Positions 8,633 through 18,354 are shown, counted from the stretch's first letter. The stretch: DNA of 64,000 nucleotides from Nocardioides conyzicola (GCF_039543825.1 NZ_BAABKM010000002.1:124001-188000); one strand, 5' to 3'. The notes: generated by a model from the sequence alone, not told the origin. Numbers and translations: made by a program.

Positions 8633-8773
8633 TCAGCTGTGCTCGCGTCCCGCGCCGAAGGCGAGCAGGGCCAGCAGCAGGGCCAGCAGGATCGCCAGGG
8701 TGATGCCGCCGATGAGCCAGTGGTTCGGCACGTTGGGGTTCTCCGTGTGGAGCACGGTGAGCAGCGCGTTCAT
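8633..8773 (-). CDS. 46-residue single-pass membrane protein in the nadD operon
   Basis: Between proA and nadD an ATG at 8773 opens a 46-codon frame. The peptide begins [19 protein letters not shown], then has one strongly hydrophobic helix of about 24 residues ([19 protein letters not shown]) and ends in a short charged tail (GAGREHS). The fit into the gap (19 bases after proA, 11 before nadD), the same strand and the clean membrane-helix design argue that it is a real gene. It has no recognised function. A role as a small membrane modulator is possible but unsupported. Confidence 0.7.
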   Translation of the reverse strand: MNALLTVLHTENPNVPNHWLIGGITLAILLALLLALLAFGAGREHS

Positions 8774-8792
8774 GGTCGACACCCTACCGGTG

Positions 8793-10043
8793 TCAGCGCA
8801 CGTGGCCGTCGCCGGTGACGACGTACTTGGTCGACGTCATCTCGGGCAGCCCCATCGGGCCGCGGGCGTGCAGCTTCTGGGTGCTGATCCCGATCTCGGC
8901 GCCGAAGCCGAACTCGCCGCCGTCGGTGAACCGGGTCGAGGCGTTGACGAGCACGGCCGCCGAGTCGACCTCGGCCGTGAACCGCCGTGCCGCAGCCAGG
9001 TCCTGGGTCAGGATCGCCTCGGTGTGCTGGCTCGAGTAGCGCCGGATGTGCGCGATCGCCGCGTCCAGGTCGGGTACGACGGCCGCGGAGATGTCGAGCG
9101 AGAGGTACTCGCAGCCGTGGTCGTCCTCCGTCGCCTCGACCACGCCGTCGTACGCCGCGAAGGCGGGGTCGCCGTGGATCGTCACGCCGGCGTCCTGCAG
9201 GGCCGTGACCACCCGCGGCAGGAACTCGTCGGCCACGTCGGCGTGCACCAGCAGCGACTCGGCGGCGTTGCAGACGCTGGTGCGGTGGGTCTTGGAGTTG
9301 AGCACGATGGCGAGCGCCTGGTCGAGGTCGGCCGCGCGGTCGACGTAGACGTGGCAGTTGCCGACGCCGGTCTCGATGACGGGCACCGTCGACTCCTCGA
9401 CGACGGAGCGGATCAGCCCCGCTCCCCCGCGCGGGATCAGCACGTCGACGTGCCCGCGGGCACGCATCAGCGCCTTGACGCTCTCGTGGGTGTCACCCGG
9501 GACCAGCTGCACGACGTCCGGCTCCAGGCCGGCGGACTCGACGGCCGACCGGAGGGCGGCGACGATCGCGGCGTTGCTGGAGCGGGCGCTCGAGCTGCCC
9601 CGGAGGAGCACGGCGTTGCCGGACTTCAGGCAGATGCCGGCCGCGTCCGCCGTGACGTTGGGGCGCGCCTCGTAGATCATCCCGACCACGCCGAACGGCA
9701 CGCGGACCTGGCGCAGCTCGAGTCCGTTGGCCAGGGTGCTGCCGCGCACGACCTCGCCGACCGGGTCGGGCAGGCCGGCGACCTCGCGGAGGCCGTCGGC
9801 CATCCCGGCCAGCCGCTCCGGGGTGAGCCGGAGCCGGTCGACGATGTTGGGCGGGGTGCCGGCGGACTCGGCGCGGGCGACGTCCTCCGCGTTGGCGGCC
9901 AGGATGGCGTCCTCGTGCTGCGCCAGGGCGTCGGCCATCGCGTGCAGGGCGGCGTCCTTGCGGGCGCGAGTCGCCAGGGCGAGGCCGTGGCTGGCCGCCC
10001 GGGCGCGCTCGGCGACGGCGATCACATCGTGCTGCGAGGTCAT
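8793..10043 (-). CDS. proA: Gamma-glutamyl phosphate reductase
   Basis: A 416-residue NADPH-dependent enzyme that reduces gamma-glutamyl phosphate to glutamate semialdehyde in proline synthesis. The catalytic Cys is in TSVCNAAES, and the family pattern [16 protein letters not shown] is present near the C-terminus. The ATG at 10043 is preferred over an upstream in-frame start because it sits exactly six bases after a TACCCT -10 box. proB is not adjacent in the window. It heads the proA, small membrane protein, nadD, rsfS, phosphatase series. Confidence 0.95.
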   Translation of the reverse strand: MTSQHDVIAVAERARAASHGLALATRARKDAALHAMADALAQHEDAILAANAEDVARAESAGTPPNIVDRLRLTPERLAGMADGLREVAGLPDPVGEVVRGSTLANGLELRQVRVPFGVVGMIYEARPNVTADAAGICLKSGNAVLLRGSSSARSSNAAIVAALRSAVESAGLEPDVVQLVPGDTHESVKALMRARGHVDVLIPRGGAGLIRSVVEESTVPVIETGVGNCHVYVDRAADLDQALAIVLNSKTHRTSVCNAAESLLVHADVADEFLPRVVTALQDAGVTIHGDPAFAAYDGVVEATEDDHGCEYLSLDISAAVVPDLDAAIAHIRRYSSQHTEAILTQDLAAARRFTAEVDSAAVLVNASTRFTDGGEFGFGAEIGISTQKLHARGPMGLPEMTSTKYVVTGDGHVR

Positions 10044-10049
10044 GGGTCG

Positions 10050-10055
10050 AGGGTA
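10050..10055 (-). promoter_or_regulatory. -10 box of proA, probable leaderless start
   Basis: On the minus strand TACCCT is followed by six bases and then the ATG of proA at 10043, the same geometry as at prfC, glgP and others in this window. Confidence 0.5.
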
Positions 10056-10152
10056 GTTCCGCACGTCGACACGCACCCGTCGTGCCCGTCAGGCAACCGA
10101 TCGGGCCGAGCCTGCGTCGTACTCTCGACAGCCCCCAGGGAAGGGAAACACC

Positions 10153-11616
10153 GTGCTCCGCTCCAGGCTCCGCTCGCTCGCTCTGGCCTCGGTCGCCGCT
10201 CTCGCGGCCTCGACCATCGTCGCCGTCTCGACCGACACCTCGTCCGGCGAGGACGCGCATCAGAAGGCCGCTGCGGCGGACGCGCCGTTCTCGCTGTGGG
10301 CACCGAGGACGGTCACGGCGTACACCTACCGCAACCGGACCTGGACCGACCTCGGGCTGCGGGTGATCGCCCGCGACCAGCCGTTCGAGCTGTGGTCGAC
10401 GCGGGCGTCGTACGACCAGAAGATCCGGACCGTCTGGCGCTCGCCGGGCGGCGACGTGGCGCTGCCGGCCGGGGCGATGAAGGACTTCTCCGGCATTGGC
10501 AAGTTCCTCAAGCTGACGATCACGCCCAAGCACGGCAAGGCCACCGTGATGACCAACAAGGTCTGCTTCAACGGCTGGTCCGAGCGGGTCAAGCCGACCG
10601 CGGCGGCGACCTCGCCCTACCCAGCGGGGTGCTGGAACAACCCGTTCAGCCTCGGCTCGGTCCAGGGCGTCGAGGCCGGGTGGGCGACCACGCTGCTCAC
10701 CAGCGATCGCCCGCTGCACATCGGCGCCGGCACCTACCGGGTGCGCGCCGAGGTCGCGCCGAAGTACGCCGCGCTCTTCGGCCTCTCGGCGGCCCAGGCG
10801 AGCCGCACGATCAAGCTCGTCGTGAAGGCGGAGGAGGACGAGGGGCCGACCGAGCCGGGGCCCGTCGACCGCATCGCCCGGCCGGCCGCGCACGCGCCGA
10901 CGGGACCCGAGGGGCGCGCCGCCGGGCCGACCCCCGACCTGCGCTCCCTGCCCGCCTGGGGGATCTCGCTGTCGAAGAACAGCAAGTACCTGCGCTTCTC
11001 GGCCACCGTCTGGAACGCCGGCGACAGCCCGCTGGTCGTCGACGGCTTCCGCCAGAACGGCAAGGACCTGATGGACGCCTACCAGTACTTCTTCGACGCC
11101 GACGGCAACCAGACCGGCTACCAGAGCGTCGGCCACCTGCACTGGGACCCGAAGCCCTCGCACCAGCACTGGCACTTCGAGGACTTCGCCCGCTACTCGC
11201 TGCTGCGCAAGGACAAGACCGAGGCGGCCGTCTCCAAGAAGGAGGCCTTCTGCCTCGCCAACACCGACGCCGTCGACCTGACCGTCCCCAGCGCTGCGTG
11301 GAAGCCGGAGAACACCAACCTCGCCACCTCCTGCGGCGACTACTCGTCGCTGAGCATCCGGGAGGTGCTGGCCGCCGGCTGGGGCGACACGTACACGCAG
11401 TACCGCGCCGGGCAGTCCTTCCCGATCGCCAAGCTCCCCAACGGCGTCTACTACATCGCCGTGGCCGCCAACCCCGACGGCCACCTCGTCGAGACCTCGA
11501 CCACCAACAACGTGGCGTTGCGCAAGATCCGCCTCGGCGGCAAGCCCGGCGAGCGCACGGTGAAGGTGTCCCAGGTCGGCATCATCAAGGACGAGGGGTA
11601 CGGCGGCACCGGCTGA
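10153..11616 (+). CDS. Secreted lysyl-oxidase-like protein
   Basis: A 487-residue protein starting at a GTG after a GGGAAGGG ribosome binding site. A signal peptide covers about residues 1-35. The N-terminal half (to about 220) is an unassigned beta-rich region resembling Ig-like repeats. From about 255 the sequence matches the lysyl oxidase family: LRFSATVWNAGDSPLVVDGF, the copper-ligand segment HQHWHFEDFARYSL, KKEAFCLAN, a Cys-containing LATSCGDYSS, and PNGVYYIAVAANPDGHLVETS. Animal lysyl oxidases oxidise lysine side chains using copper and a quinone cofactor; the role of bacterial homologues is little known. Secretion fits an extracellular substrate. A TACTCT about 38 bases upstream of the GTG may be its -10. 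Confidence 0.85.
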   Translation: MLRSRLRSLALASVAALAASTIVAVSTDTSSGEDAHQKAAAADAPFSLWAPRTVTAYTYRNRTWTDLGLRVIARDQPFELWSTRASYDQKIRTVWRSPGGDVALPAGAMKDFSGIGKFLKLTITPKHGKATVMTNKVCFNGWSERVKPTAAATSPYPAGCWNNPFSLGSVQGVEAGWATTLLTSDRPLHIGAGTYRVRAEVAPKYAALFGLSAAQASRTIKLVVKAEEDEGPTEPGPVDRIARPAAHAPTGPEGRAAGPTPDLRSLPAWGISLSKNSKYLRFSATVWNAGDSPLVVDGFRQNGKDLMDAYQYFFDADGNQTGYQSVGHLHWDPKPSHQHWHFEDFARYSLLRKDKTEAAVSKKEAFCLANTDAVDLTVPSAAWKPENTNLATSCGDYSSLSIREVLAAGWGDTYTQYRAGQSFPIAKLPNGVYYIAVAANPDGHLVETSTTNNVALRKIRLGGKPGERTVKVSQVGIIKDEGYGGTG

Positions 11617-11622
11617 CAGGTC

Positions 11623-11699
11623 GAGTCGGGACTTATGACGGTCGAGTCGGGAGATCCGGCTGCCCAAAGTCCCGACTCAAGCGTCAAAGGTCCCGACTC
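11623..11699. repeat. Arm-duplicated palindrome between convergent genes (copy 1)
   Basis: Two direct copies of GAGTCGGGA (11623 and 11644, the first extended to GAGTCGGGACTT) are mirrored by two inverted copies (AAGTCCCGACTC at 11667-11678 and GTCCCGACTC at 11690-11699). The whole unit can fold as one long hairpin with about 30-base arms. It fills the space between the lysyl-oxidase-like gene and the convergent phosphotransferase, whose stop codon lies inside it. It shares its core with the unit at 20532. It probably acts as a bidirectional terminator. Confidence 0.8.
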
Positions 11700-12516
11700 A
11701 ACCGTCGGTCGCGTGCAGGTCGCCGGTGCTGACGATGGCCTCGAGGTGGAGGGCGGCGCGGTCGGCGACCGGGTTCTGGCCGGCCCGGGACGCGAGCTCG
11801 GAGAGCGCGTAGAGGTCGGCGGCCCGCGCCAGGTCCAGGGCCCGCTCGGGCGGGGTGCCGCGGAGCCCGGCGTACGTCGTGAGGACGCCCTCGACGTACG
11901 CCGGCTCGCGGTCGAAGCGGAGCACGTTGCCGAGGTCGGTGAAGGGGTGGCCGGCGTGCGCGAACTCCCAGTCCAGGACGCCGGTGACGGCGAGGGTGTC
12001 GGGGTCCAGGAGCAGGTTCTTGGGGTTGAGGTCGCTGTGCACCAGGCAGGTGCGGGTCTCCTCGTCCAGGAGCGCCTCGGCGGCGGCACCGACCTCACCG
12101 AGCGACGCCGGCAGCTCCAGCTCGAACCGCTCGACGGTCAGGTCGCCGTCGACGAAGACGCCGCGGTCCAGCATCGGCATGCCGCCGAGGGTGGCGACGA
12201 CCCGGCCCACCGACTCCCCCGCCGTCCGCAGGCCGGTGTCGTCGAGGGTGGGCAGCAGCAGGTCGGCGCGGACGCCCGGCAGGAACGACGTGACCAGCAG
12301 CGCCGGCAGCTCCCCCGAGGCGCGGCGTACCTCCAGGACCTCGGGCACGGGCAGCAGGCCGCGCACCAGCCGGAGGACCGCCGCGTCGATCTCGTGCGCG
12401 GCCGGCCCGCGCGAGCCGCCGTAGATGCGCACGACGGTGCGCTCGCCGCCCGCCTCGGCGACGAAGGTCTCGCCCGACCAGCCGCCCTCGAGCGGCTCCA
12501 GCGACGCGAACTCCAC
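11698..12516 (-). CDS. Aminoglycoside-phosphotransferase-fold kinase
   Basis: A 272-residue small-molecule kinase fold (APH family). The Brenner-type catalytic loop VHSDLNPKNLLL and the metal-binding VLDWEFAHAG are intact, with an N-terminal lobe including GWSGETFVAEAGGER. The substrate is unknown: the family covers antibiotics, choline, fructosamine and homoserine, and nothing here discriminates between them. It starts at a GTG 9 bases after the helicase stop on the same strand, so the two are probably co-transcribed. Its stop codon lies inside the palindromic unit. Confidence 0.85.
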   Translation of the reverse strand: MEFASLEPLEGGWSGETFVAEAGGERTVVRIYGGSRGPAAHEIDAAVLRLVRGLLPVPEVLEVRRASGELPALLVTSFLPGVRADLLLPTLDDTGLRTAGESVGRVVATLGGMPMLDRGVFVDGDLTVERFELELPASLGEVGAAAEALLDEETRTCLVHSDLNPKNLLLDPDTLAVTGVLDWEFAHAGHPFTDLGNVLRFDREPAYVEGVLTTYAGLRGTPPERALDLARAADLYALSELASRAGQNPVADRAALHLEAIVSTGDLHATDG

Positions 12517-12525
12517 CCGGCGAGC

Positions 12526-15234
12526 CTAGGACCAGTGCCGGCGGACGACGGTGGTCGCGTCGAAGGGGTCGCTGCCCTGCTGCGCGGCCAGCACGCCGGC
12601 GCCCTCGGGTGAGCCGGTGTAGAGCAGCTGGGTGGGTCCGACCCAGCGGTCCCAGGCCTCGGCGAAGGCGCCGGCCCGGGCGGCGTTGACGCCGAGCGCG
12701 GTCGGGACCGGGTGCCAGACGACCCCTGAGGGTCGGGCCTGGGCGATCGCGCGGCGTACGGCGGACCGACCGCCGAGCGTGGCCCACACGCCGACGTCCG
12801 GCACGTCGTCGGCGCCGAGCACGTAGCGGGCGACGACGTAGCGCGGTGTGGCGAGCGGCGCCAGCAGCTGCTCCAGCGAGTCGGCGAACAGCCAGGACGA
12901 CGGCTCGTCGGCTCCGTCGAGGCGGCAGCGGTACTCGCCGCTGGGATGCGGCTCCACGACGACCGCTGCCCCGCCCGGGCCACCGAGACCCGCCGCGGCC
13001 AGGGCGTCGGCGACGGCGCGGCCGAGCTGGTCGAGCGAGGGCGGAGCGAGGAGCGGCGCGAGGACGAGGTCCCGCCACCCGGTCAGCCGCTCATGGCGGT
13101 GGCGCACCGCGAAGGCGCCGGGTCCCTCGGGCACCGCACCGCGGAAGAGCACGCCGTCGGCGGCCGCGACGACCGCCGGAGGCTCCGGCCGCACGTCGGG
13201 GGCGACCGGTGCGAGCCGGCCGCGGACCCGCAGGGTGGGTCGCACCTGGTCGACGTACGGCTCCCCGACGCGCCACCACGCGCGCACGGCCTGCCGGTCG
13301 CGGGCGCGCTCGGCCATCCGGTGGTTGATCGCGTCGATGTCGGCGATCGCCGGCGGCAGGTACGGCGAGAACGACGCGTCGAGGTGACCGACGCCGTCGA
13401 CCACGTCCCCCTCGGCGTCGACGCCCTGGAAGCCCACGTGCTTGCGGACCAGTCGGTCCCAGTCCTGGCCGCCGCGCGGGTGCGCCTCGGTGAGGCAGAC
13501 GACCGACCAGGTCATCGCGACCTTGTCGGGCCAGGTCGCGTCGATGCGCAGCGCCCGGCCGCGGGTCTGGACGACCGCGGTGCTGGTGGTGGCCGTGGTC
13601 AGGTCCACGAGCGTGCTGATGCGGGGGGCGTCCCAGCCCTCGCCGAGCAGGCCGCGGGTGCCGACCAGCACCCGGGTGCCGCCGCTCTCGAAGAGCCGGG
13701 TCACGTGCGGCACCCAGCGCCGGCTGGTCCACGGTCCGGTGAGCTGCGCCACGGCTGCGTCGCCCGGCTCGACGACCAGGGCGTCGGCGAGGCGTGCGTC
13801 GGTGAGCCGCACCTGCTCCACCAGGTCCCGCAGCGTGCTCTCGGCCGCGGCCACCGTCGAGCCGGTCACCAGCAGCGGGGCGAGACCGGCGGTGGCGGGG
13901 TCGCCCACGAGGGCGGCGATGACCGAGCGTGCCGAGCCCTCCTGCTGGTCGAGCACGCCGTCGAGCTCGCGCGGCACGATCGCGCTCGCCCGCTCGTGGT
14001 CGCAGAGCACCAGCACCCGGGTGTGGTCGCCGAGGCTGTCCCACTCCCCCGCGACGAGGTCGACGGTCGCGGTCGTCTTCGCCATCGTCCGCGCCAGCAC
14101 CCGGTCGACGGTCGAGCGGCCCGCGCGGATGCCGCGCCGGGTCCAGACGTAGCCGACGGCAGGCAGCGCACGGCGTACGACGCGCAGCACGTCGTGGTCG
14201 CGCGGGTCCTCGCTGGCGACGACACAGCGGCGCAGCCAGTCGTCGATGAGCAGCACCCAGTCCTGGGGCGTGGGCGGTCGCCGGTGGCGTTCGGACAGCA
14301 CCGCGCCCGGAGGCAGCGCCAGCATCCCCACGAAGTGCAGCCGGAGGGCGGCGTCGAGCTGCTCCGGCGCCACCTCCGCGCGGGGCACCGCGGTGACGTA
14401 CCGCTCGTCGAGCCACTGCAGGAACGGCCGCGAGCCGAAGGTCGGGTCCATCAGCCGGGTGGTGAGCTCGCCGAACCGGGTCGCCTCCTCGGCCAGCCAC
14501 TCCTGCTCGTGCACGGTGGGGGTGACGAGGTGGGCGACCTCGAGGTACGGCGCGAGGTCGCCCTCGCGCACCAGCGCCGGCACGCCGGCCTGGAAGACGA
14601 TGCCGCCGAAGAGCTCGTCGACCAGCCGCGCCTGGTCGGCGTCGAGGGTGGCGGGCGGGGTCGCCGTCAGCCCGAGCACGTGCGCGCTCGGCAGCTCCGC
14701 GAGCACCTCGGCCAGCAGCTCGCCCCAGACCTCGAGGAGGTGGTGGCACTCGTCGAGGACCAGCAGCAGGCCGGGGGTCTTGCGCAGGCGCTCGACCAGG
14801 TCCCGGCCGTTGGGGTGCAGGCGGGCCAGCTGGGAGGTGCCGGCATCTGGGTCGTCGGCCACCTCGTCGTCCGCGTCGAAGACCGCCACCGCCTGGTAGG
14901 TCAGCGAGACCAGCTCGGCGTCCGACCCGCGGTCGTCGGAGGCCGTCAGGCCGAAGGCGGTGGCCGCGTCGACCCACTGCCCCTGGATCGCGGTGTTGGG
15001 GCTGAGCACGACGGCGCGGGTGACCGTGCCGTCGGCGAGGTGCCGGGCCGCGGTCTCGAGGCCGACCCGGGTCTTGCCGCCACCCGGCGGCAGCACGATC
15101 CAGGCCCGGGTCCGGCCCGCGGCGTACGCCGCCTCCAGCGCGTCGAGTGCCCCGCGCTGGTGGACCCGCAACGGCAACGGGTCGTCCGCCTCTCCGCTAC
15201 CCATCGGCGCTCGTGAGGCGGACGACCCGTCCAT
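12526..15234 (-). CDS. Superfamily 2 DEAD/DEAH-box helicase with unknown C-terminal region
   Basis: A 902-residue protein (892 if the ATG at 15204 is used). The N-terminal ATPase lobe has [14 protein letters not shown] (Walker A, about residue 50), [12 protein letters not shown] (motif II) and LGLTATPP (motif III). The second lobe has [15 protein letters not shown] and [15 protein letters not shown] (motif VI). The last 300 or so residues have no domain I recognise. This resembles type III restriction or UvrB-like translocase cores, but no nuclease or methylase motif is visible, so a repair or defence role is only speculation. It lies downstream of etfBA and upstream of the phosphotransferase. 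A 16-bp perfect inverted repeat lies across its first codons, leaving the true start uncertain. Confidence 0.85.
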   Translation of the reverse strand: MDGSSASRAPMGSGEADDPLPLRVHQRGALDALEAAYAAGRTRAWIVLPPGGGKTRVGLETAARHLADGTVTRAVVLSPNTAIQGQWVDAATAFGLTASDDRGSDAELVSLTYQAVAVFDADDEVADDPDAGTSQLARLHPNGRDLVERLRKTPGLLLVLDECHHLLEVWGELLAEVLAELPSAHVLGLTATPPATLDADQARLVDELFGGIVFQAGVPALVREGDLAPYLEVAHLVTPTVHEQEWLAEEATRFGELTTRLMDPTFGSRPFLQWLDERYVTAVPRAEVAPEQLDAALRLHFVGMLALPPGAVLSERHRRPPTPQDWVLLIDDWLRRCVVASEDPRDHDVLRVVRRALPAVGYVWTRRGIRAGRSTVDRVLARTMAKTTATVDLVAGEWDSLGDHTRVLVLCDHERASAIVPRELDGVLDQQEGSARSVIAALVGDPATAGLAPLLVTGSTVAAAESTLRDLVEQVRLTDARLADALVVEPGDAAVAQLTGPWTSRRWVPHVTRLFESGGTRVLVGTRGLLGEGWDAPRISTLVDLTTATTSTAVVQTRGRALRIDATWPDKVAMTWSVVCLTEAHPRGGQDWDRLVRKHVGFQGVDAEGDVVDGVGHLDASFSPYLPPAIADIDAINHRMAERARDRQAVRAWWRVGEPYVDQVRPTLRVRGRLAPVAPDVRPEPPAVVAAADGVLFRGAVPEGPGAFAVRHRHERLTGWRDLVLAPLLAPPSLDQLGRAVADALAAAGLGGPGGAAVVVEPHPSGEYRCRLDGADEPSSWLFADSLEQLLAPLATPRYVVARYVLGADDVPDVGVWATLGGRSAVRRAIAQARPSGVVWHPVPTALGVNAARAGAFAEAWDRWVGPTQLLYTGSPEGAGVLAAQQGSDPFDATTVVRRHWS
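15177..15230 (-). terminator. 16-bp perfect inverted repeat across the helicase start
   Basis: Arms 15177-15192 and 15215-15230 (GAGGCGGACGACCCGT and its complement) are perfectly complementary with a 22-base loop. The hairpin begins 17 bases after the etfA stop, the position of an operon terminator, yet it covers codons 2-20 of the helicase frame. It has no T-run. Confidence 0.55.
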
Positions 15235-15246
15235 GCAGGGGGGCTC

Positions 15247-16200
15247 TCAGCCCTTGCGCTTGTTGATCTCCTCGGTGGCGGCGGGGAGGACCGTGTGCAG
15301 GTCTCCCACCACTCCGAAGTCGACGAGCTCGAACATCGGGGCCTCTTCGTCCTTGTTGACGGCCACGATGGTCTTGGAGGTCTGCATGCCGGCGCGGTGC
15401 TGGATCGCGCCGGAGATGCCGTTGGCGACGTAGAGCTGCGGCGAGACCGTCTTGCCGGTCTGACCGACCTGGAAGCTGTGCGGCATCCAGCCCGAGTCGA
15501 CGGCGGCACGCGAGGCGCCCACGGCCGCGCCGAGCGCGTCCGCGAGGGCCTCGATCGGCTCGAAGTTGCCGCCGGTGCCGCGACCACCCGAGACCACGAT
15601 CGCGGCCTCGGTGAGCTCGGGGCGACCGGTCGCCTGACGCGGCTGCGAGGCCACGATCTGGGCGGTCTTCGCGGCGTCGGAGACCGTCACGGCGAACTCC
15701 TCGACGGCGCCGGCGCCCTCGGACTCCTCCGGAGCGGCCGAGTTGGGCTTGACCGTGATGATCGGGGTGCCCTGGGTGACCTTCGCCTGCACGGTGTAGT
15801 TGCCGGCGAACACGCTCTGCGTGGTGACCGGGCCCTCCTGCACGTCGACCGCGTCGGTGATCAGGCCGGACTTCAGCTTGATCGACAGCCGGGCGCCGAT
15901 CTCCTTGCCCTCCGCGGAGGACGGGATCAGGATCGCGGCGGGCGAGGCCTTCTCGGCGAGCTGCTGCAGCGCCTCCGCCTTCGGGGCCACCAGGTAGCCC
16001 TTGATCTCGGCGTCGTCGATGACGTAGACCTTCTCGGCGCCGTACTTCTTGACCTTGTCGGTCACGTCGCCGGCCTTGTCGGCAGGGCCGATGAAGACGG
16101 CCGAGGGCTCACCGAGGCGCTTGGCGATGGTGAGGAGCTCGTACGTCGGCTTCTTGACCGCGCCGTCGACGTGGTCGATGAGTACCAGAACTTCAGACAT
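15247..16200 (-). CDS. etfA: Electron transfer flavoprotein alpha subunit
   Basis: A 317-residue FAD-binding subunit. The C-terminal domain carries the family signature: [20 protein letters not shown], then [20 protein letters not shown] and [19 protein letters not shown]. With EtfB it accepts electrons from acyl-CoA dehydrogenases and passes them to the quinone pool. It starts 10 bases after etfB on the same strand. Many acyl-CoA enzymes elsewhere in the window would need it. Confidence 0.96.
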   Translation of the reverse strand: MSEVLVLIDHVDGAVKKPTYELLTIAKRLGEPSAVFIGPADKAGDVTDKVKKYGAEKVYVIDDAEIKGYLVAPKAEALQQLAEKASPAAILIPSSAEGKEIGARLSIKLKSGLITDAVDVQEGPVTTQSVFAGNYTVQAKVTQGTPIITVKPNSAAPEESEGAGAVEEFAVTVSDAAKTAQIVASQPRQATGRPELTEAAIVVSGGRGTGGNFEPIEALADALGAAVGASRAAVDSGWMPHSFQVGQTGKTVSPQLYVANGISGAIQHRAGMQTSKTIVAVNKDEEAPMFELVDFGVVGDLHTVLPAATEEINKRKG

Positions 16201-16210
16201 CAGTCGCTCC

Positions 16211-16999
16211 TCAGATGAACTTCTTGGAAGCGAGGAACTCGGTCAGCGCCGTGGCGCCTGAACCGTCCTCGTCCTTGACGATCTCGCCGGCGGTGCGCGG
16301 CGGGCGGGCCGTGGTCTCCTCGACCGCGGTCCACGCGGCGTCGAGGCCGACCTCGGCCGCGTCGACCCCGAGGTCGCTGAGCGACCAGGTCTCGAGCGGC
16401 TTCTTCTTGGCGGCCATGATGCCCTTGAACGACGGGTAGCGGGCCTCGCCGGACTGGTCGGTGACCGAGAGGACGATCGGCAGCGTGCCACCGATGACCT
16501 CGGTGGCGGTGTCGCCGTCACGCTTGATCCGGACCTGGCCGGACTGGGTCTCGACGACCGAGGCCAGCGTGATCTGCGGGAGGCCGAGGCGCTCCGCGAG
16601 CATGGCGGGCACGACACCGGCGGACGCGTCCGTCGAGGCCATGCCGCACATCACGACGTCGGGGCTGCCGAGCTTCTCGATGGCCTTCGCCAGCACCAGC
16701 GAGGTGGCGGCGTAGTCGGAGCCGGCGATCGCCTCGTCGGTGACGTGGACACCCTTGTCGGCACCCATCTGCAGTGCCTTGCGCACGGCGTCGAGGGCCT
16801 TCTCCGGCCCGATGCACAGCGCGGTGACCTCGGTGTCGTCGCCGGCCTTCTCCTTGAGCTGGAGAGCCTGCTCCACGGCGTACTCGTCGAGCTCCGAGAG
16901 CAACCCGTCGACGCCGACGCGGTCAACGGTGTTGTCCGACTCGAACTGCCGGTCGGCAGTGGCGTCGGGAACGTACTTCACACAGACGACAATGTTCAT
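16211..16999 (-). CDS. etfB: Electron transfer flavoprotein beta subunit
   Basis: A 262-residue subunit that binds AMP and pairs with EtfA. The N-terminus NIVVCVKYVPDATADRQF and the internal VRIKRDGDTATEVIGGTLP are typical; the length is normal (about 255-265). It is the first gene of the etfBA pair. A TAGCCT (complement of 17046-17051) about 47 bases upstream of the ATG may be its -10. Confidence 0.96.
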   Translation of the reverse strand: MNIVVCVKYVPDATADRQFESDNTVDRVGVDGLLSELDEYAVEQALQLKEKAGDDTEVTALCIGPEKALDAVRKALQMGADKGVHVTDEAIAGSDYAATSLVLAKAIEKLGSPDVVMCGMASTDASAGVVPAMLAERLGLPQITLASVVETQSGQVRIKRDGDTATEVIGGTLPIVLSVTDQSGEARYPSFKGIMAAKKKPLETWSLSDLGVDAAEVGLDAAWTAVEETTARPPRTAGEIVKDEDGSGATALTEFLASKKFI

Positions 17000-17133
17000 G
17001 GTGGTGTGGCCGAGACGGCCCCTCCTGTGGACTCGATGTGGTCGTGAGGCTACCGCCGCGTACGACGTGCCGAAACTCGGTCCGGGGTCGGGTATGTCAC
17101 AGCGCCGCTGTCACGGTCCCCCGGCGGGGCGGC

Positions 17134-17460
17134 TCAGGGGCGGACCAGCCGCTCCAGGATCCGGCCGACGACGAGGTAGGCGACCGCGCCGAGGCCCCAG
17201 TTGGCCAGCGCGCTCTTCGTGGCGGCGTCGGCGCCGTCGAAGGTGAAGATGCCGTTGTCGCGCGAGAAGACGTCGAGGTCGACGACGTCCGCGACGTCGA
17301 GGACGAAGCCGACCAGCACGTTCTTGTCGTTGGCGTCCAGCGCGATCAGCAGGGCGCCGACCGCGAGGAACAGCGCACACACCACGGCCGCGAGCCAGAT
17401 CAGCTGCGCGAGGCGGATCCGCGCCTGGGCGGTCGCGCTCGACTTCTTCCGCTCGGCCAC
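17134..17460 (-). CDS. Small two-helix membrane protein of unknown function
   Basis: A 108-residue protein. The GTG at 17460 is preferred because GGGAG lies five bases upstream; an earlier in-frame GTG at 17481 lacks a ribosome binding site. After a basic N-terminus (AERKKSSATAQARIRLAQ) comes a first helix (LIWLAAVVCALFLAVGALLI), a polar loop with several Asp residues (VVDLDVFSRDNGIF), and a C-terminal helix (WGLGAVAYLVVGRILERLVRP). I do not recognise the family beyond a general actinobacterial membrane protein. It lies 63 bases after the enoyl-CoA hydratase start gene on the same strand. Confidence 0.7.
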   Translation of the reverse strand: MAERKKSSATAQARIRLAQLIWLAAVVCALFLAVGALLIALDANDKNVLVGFVLDVADVVDLDVFSRDNGIFTFDGADAATKSALANWGLGAVAYLVVGRILERLVRP

Positions 17461-17523
17461 GTCAGCTCCCGACTTCGTCACGGGCGGAATCGTCCCCCAG
17501 GCAGGTCCGCGCCAAACGGTCGC

Positions 17524-18303
17524 TCATCGGCCGACGAACTCGGCCTTGCCCGGCCCGTTCTCCACGAACGACGCCATCCCGATGGTCCGGTCCTGCGTGG
17601 CGAAGAGCGCGGCGAACTGCTGGCGCTCGATCTCCAGCCCGGTCTCGAGGTCGACCTCGGAGCCGCGGTCGATGCTCTCCTTCGCCGCGCGCAGGGCGTA
17701 CGCCGCGGCGGCGCTGAACTGCCGCGCCCAGGCCAGCGCCTCGTCGTACACGCTCTCGGCGGGCACCACCTTGTCGACCAGGCCGATCGCCAGGGCCTCG
17801 TCGGCCTTCACGAACCGGCCGGTGAAGATCAGGTCCTTGGCCTTGCTCGGGCCGACCAGACGGGTCAGCCGCTGGGTGCCGCCCGCGCCGGGGATGATGC
17901 CGAGCAGGATCTCGGGCTGGCCGAGCGTGGCGTTGTCGGCGGCGATCCGGATGTCGGCGCACAGCGCGAGCTCGCAGCCCCCGCCGAGCGCGTAGCCGGT
18001 GATCGCGGCGACCACGGGCTTCGGGATGCGCGCGACCGCGCCCAGCGCGGACTGCAGCGGGCCGGAGCGCTTGACCATGTCGGTGTAGGACATGTCCGCC
18101 ATCTCCTTGATGTCGGCGCCGGCGGCGAAGACCCGCTCGCCGCCGTAGATGACGACGGCCCGGACGTCGTCGCGCTCGGTGGCCTCGAGGGCGGCGGCGC
18201 GGATCTCCTCCTGCACCTGCACGTTGAGCGCGTTCATCTTCGGTCGGTCCAGCCGGATGGTCCCGACGCCGTCGGCCACCTCCAGTCGCACGAACTCGCC
18301 CAT
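17524..18303 (-). CDS. Enoyl-CoA hydratase/isomerase family protein
   Basis: A 259-residue crotonase-fold enzyme. The oxyanion-hole segments AAGADIKEMA and TGYALGGGCELALCADIRIA, and the catalytic region LLGIIPGAGGTQRL, where the Glu pair of typical hydratases is partly replaced by Gly-Ala-Gly, are visible. It most likely hydrates trans-2-enoyl-CoA in fatty acid or branched amino acid breakdown, but isomerase activity cannot be excluded. The ATG at 18303 follows a GAGAGGTGG ribosome binding site. It is divergent from glgX with 64 bases between the starts. Confidence 0.9.
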   Translation of the reverse strand: MGEFVRLEVADGVGTIRLDRPKMNALNVQVQEEIRAAALEATERDDVRAVVIYGGERVFAAGADIKEMADMSYTDMVKRSGPLQSALGAVARIPKPVVAAITGYALGGGCELALCADIRIAADNATLGQPEILLGIIPGAGGTQRLTRLVGPSKAKDLIFTGRFVKADEALAIGLVDKVVPAESVYDEALAWARQFSAAAAYALRAAKESIDRGSEVDLETGLEIERQQFAALFATQDRTIGMASFVENGPGKAEFVGR

Positions 18304-18354
18304 CGCTGCCACCTCTCTTGTAGGACCCGTCCCCGGCATGCTGCCAGCATCGGC

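Noticed and set aside
11698..12516. Antibiotic resistance gene (aminoglycoside phosphotransferase)
   Set aside because: Only the general kinase fold is visible. Chromosomal context beside a helicase and no mobile element give no reason to assign an antibiotic substrate.
12946..15216. Long open frame on the plus strand opposite the helicase (over 750 codons)
   Set aside because: Very high GC leaves few stops in the antisense frame. The translation is Arg/Gly/Asp-rich with no motifs, while the minus-strand frame holds all helicase motifs. The same applies to other long antisense frames, such as opposite prfC and opposite the M36 protease.
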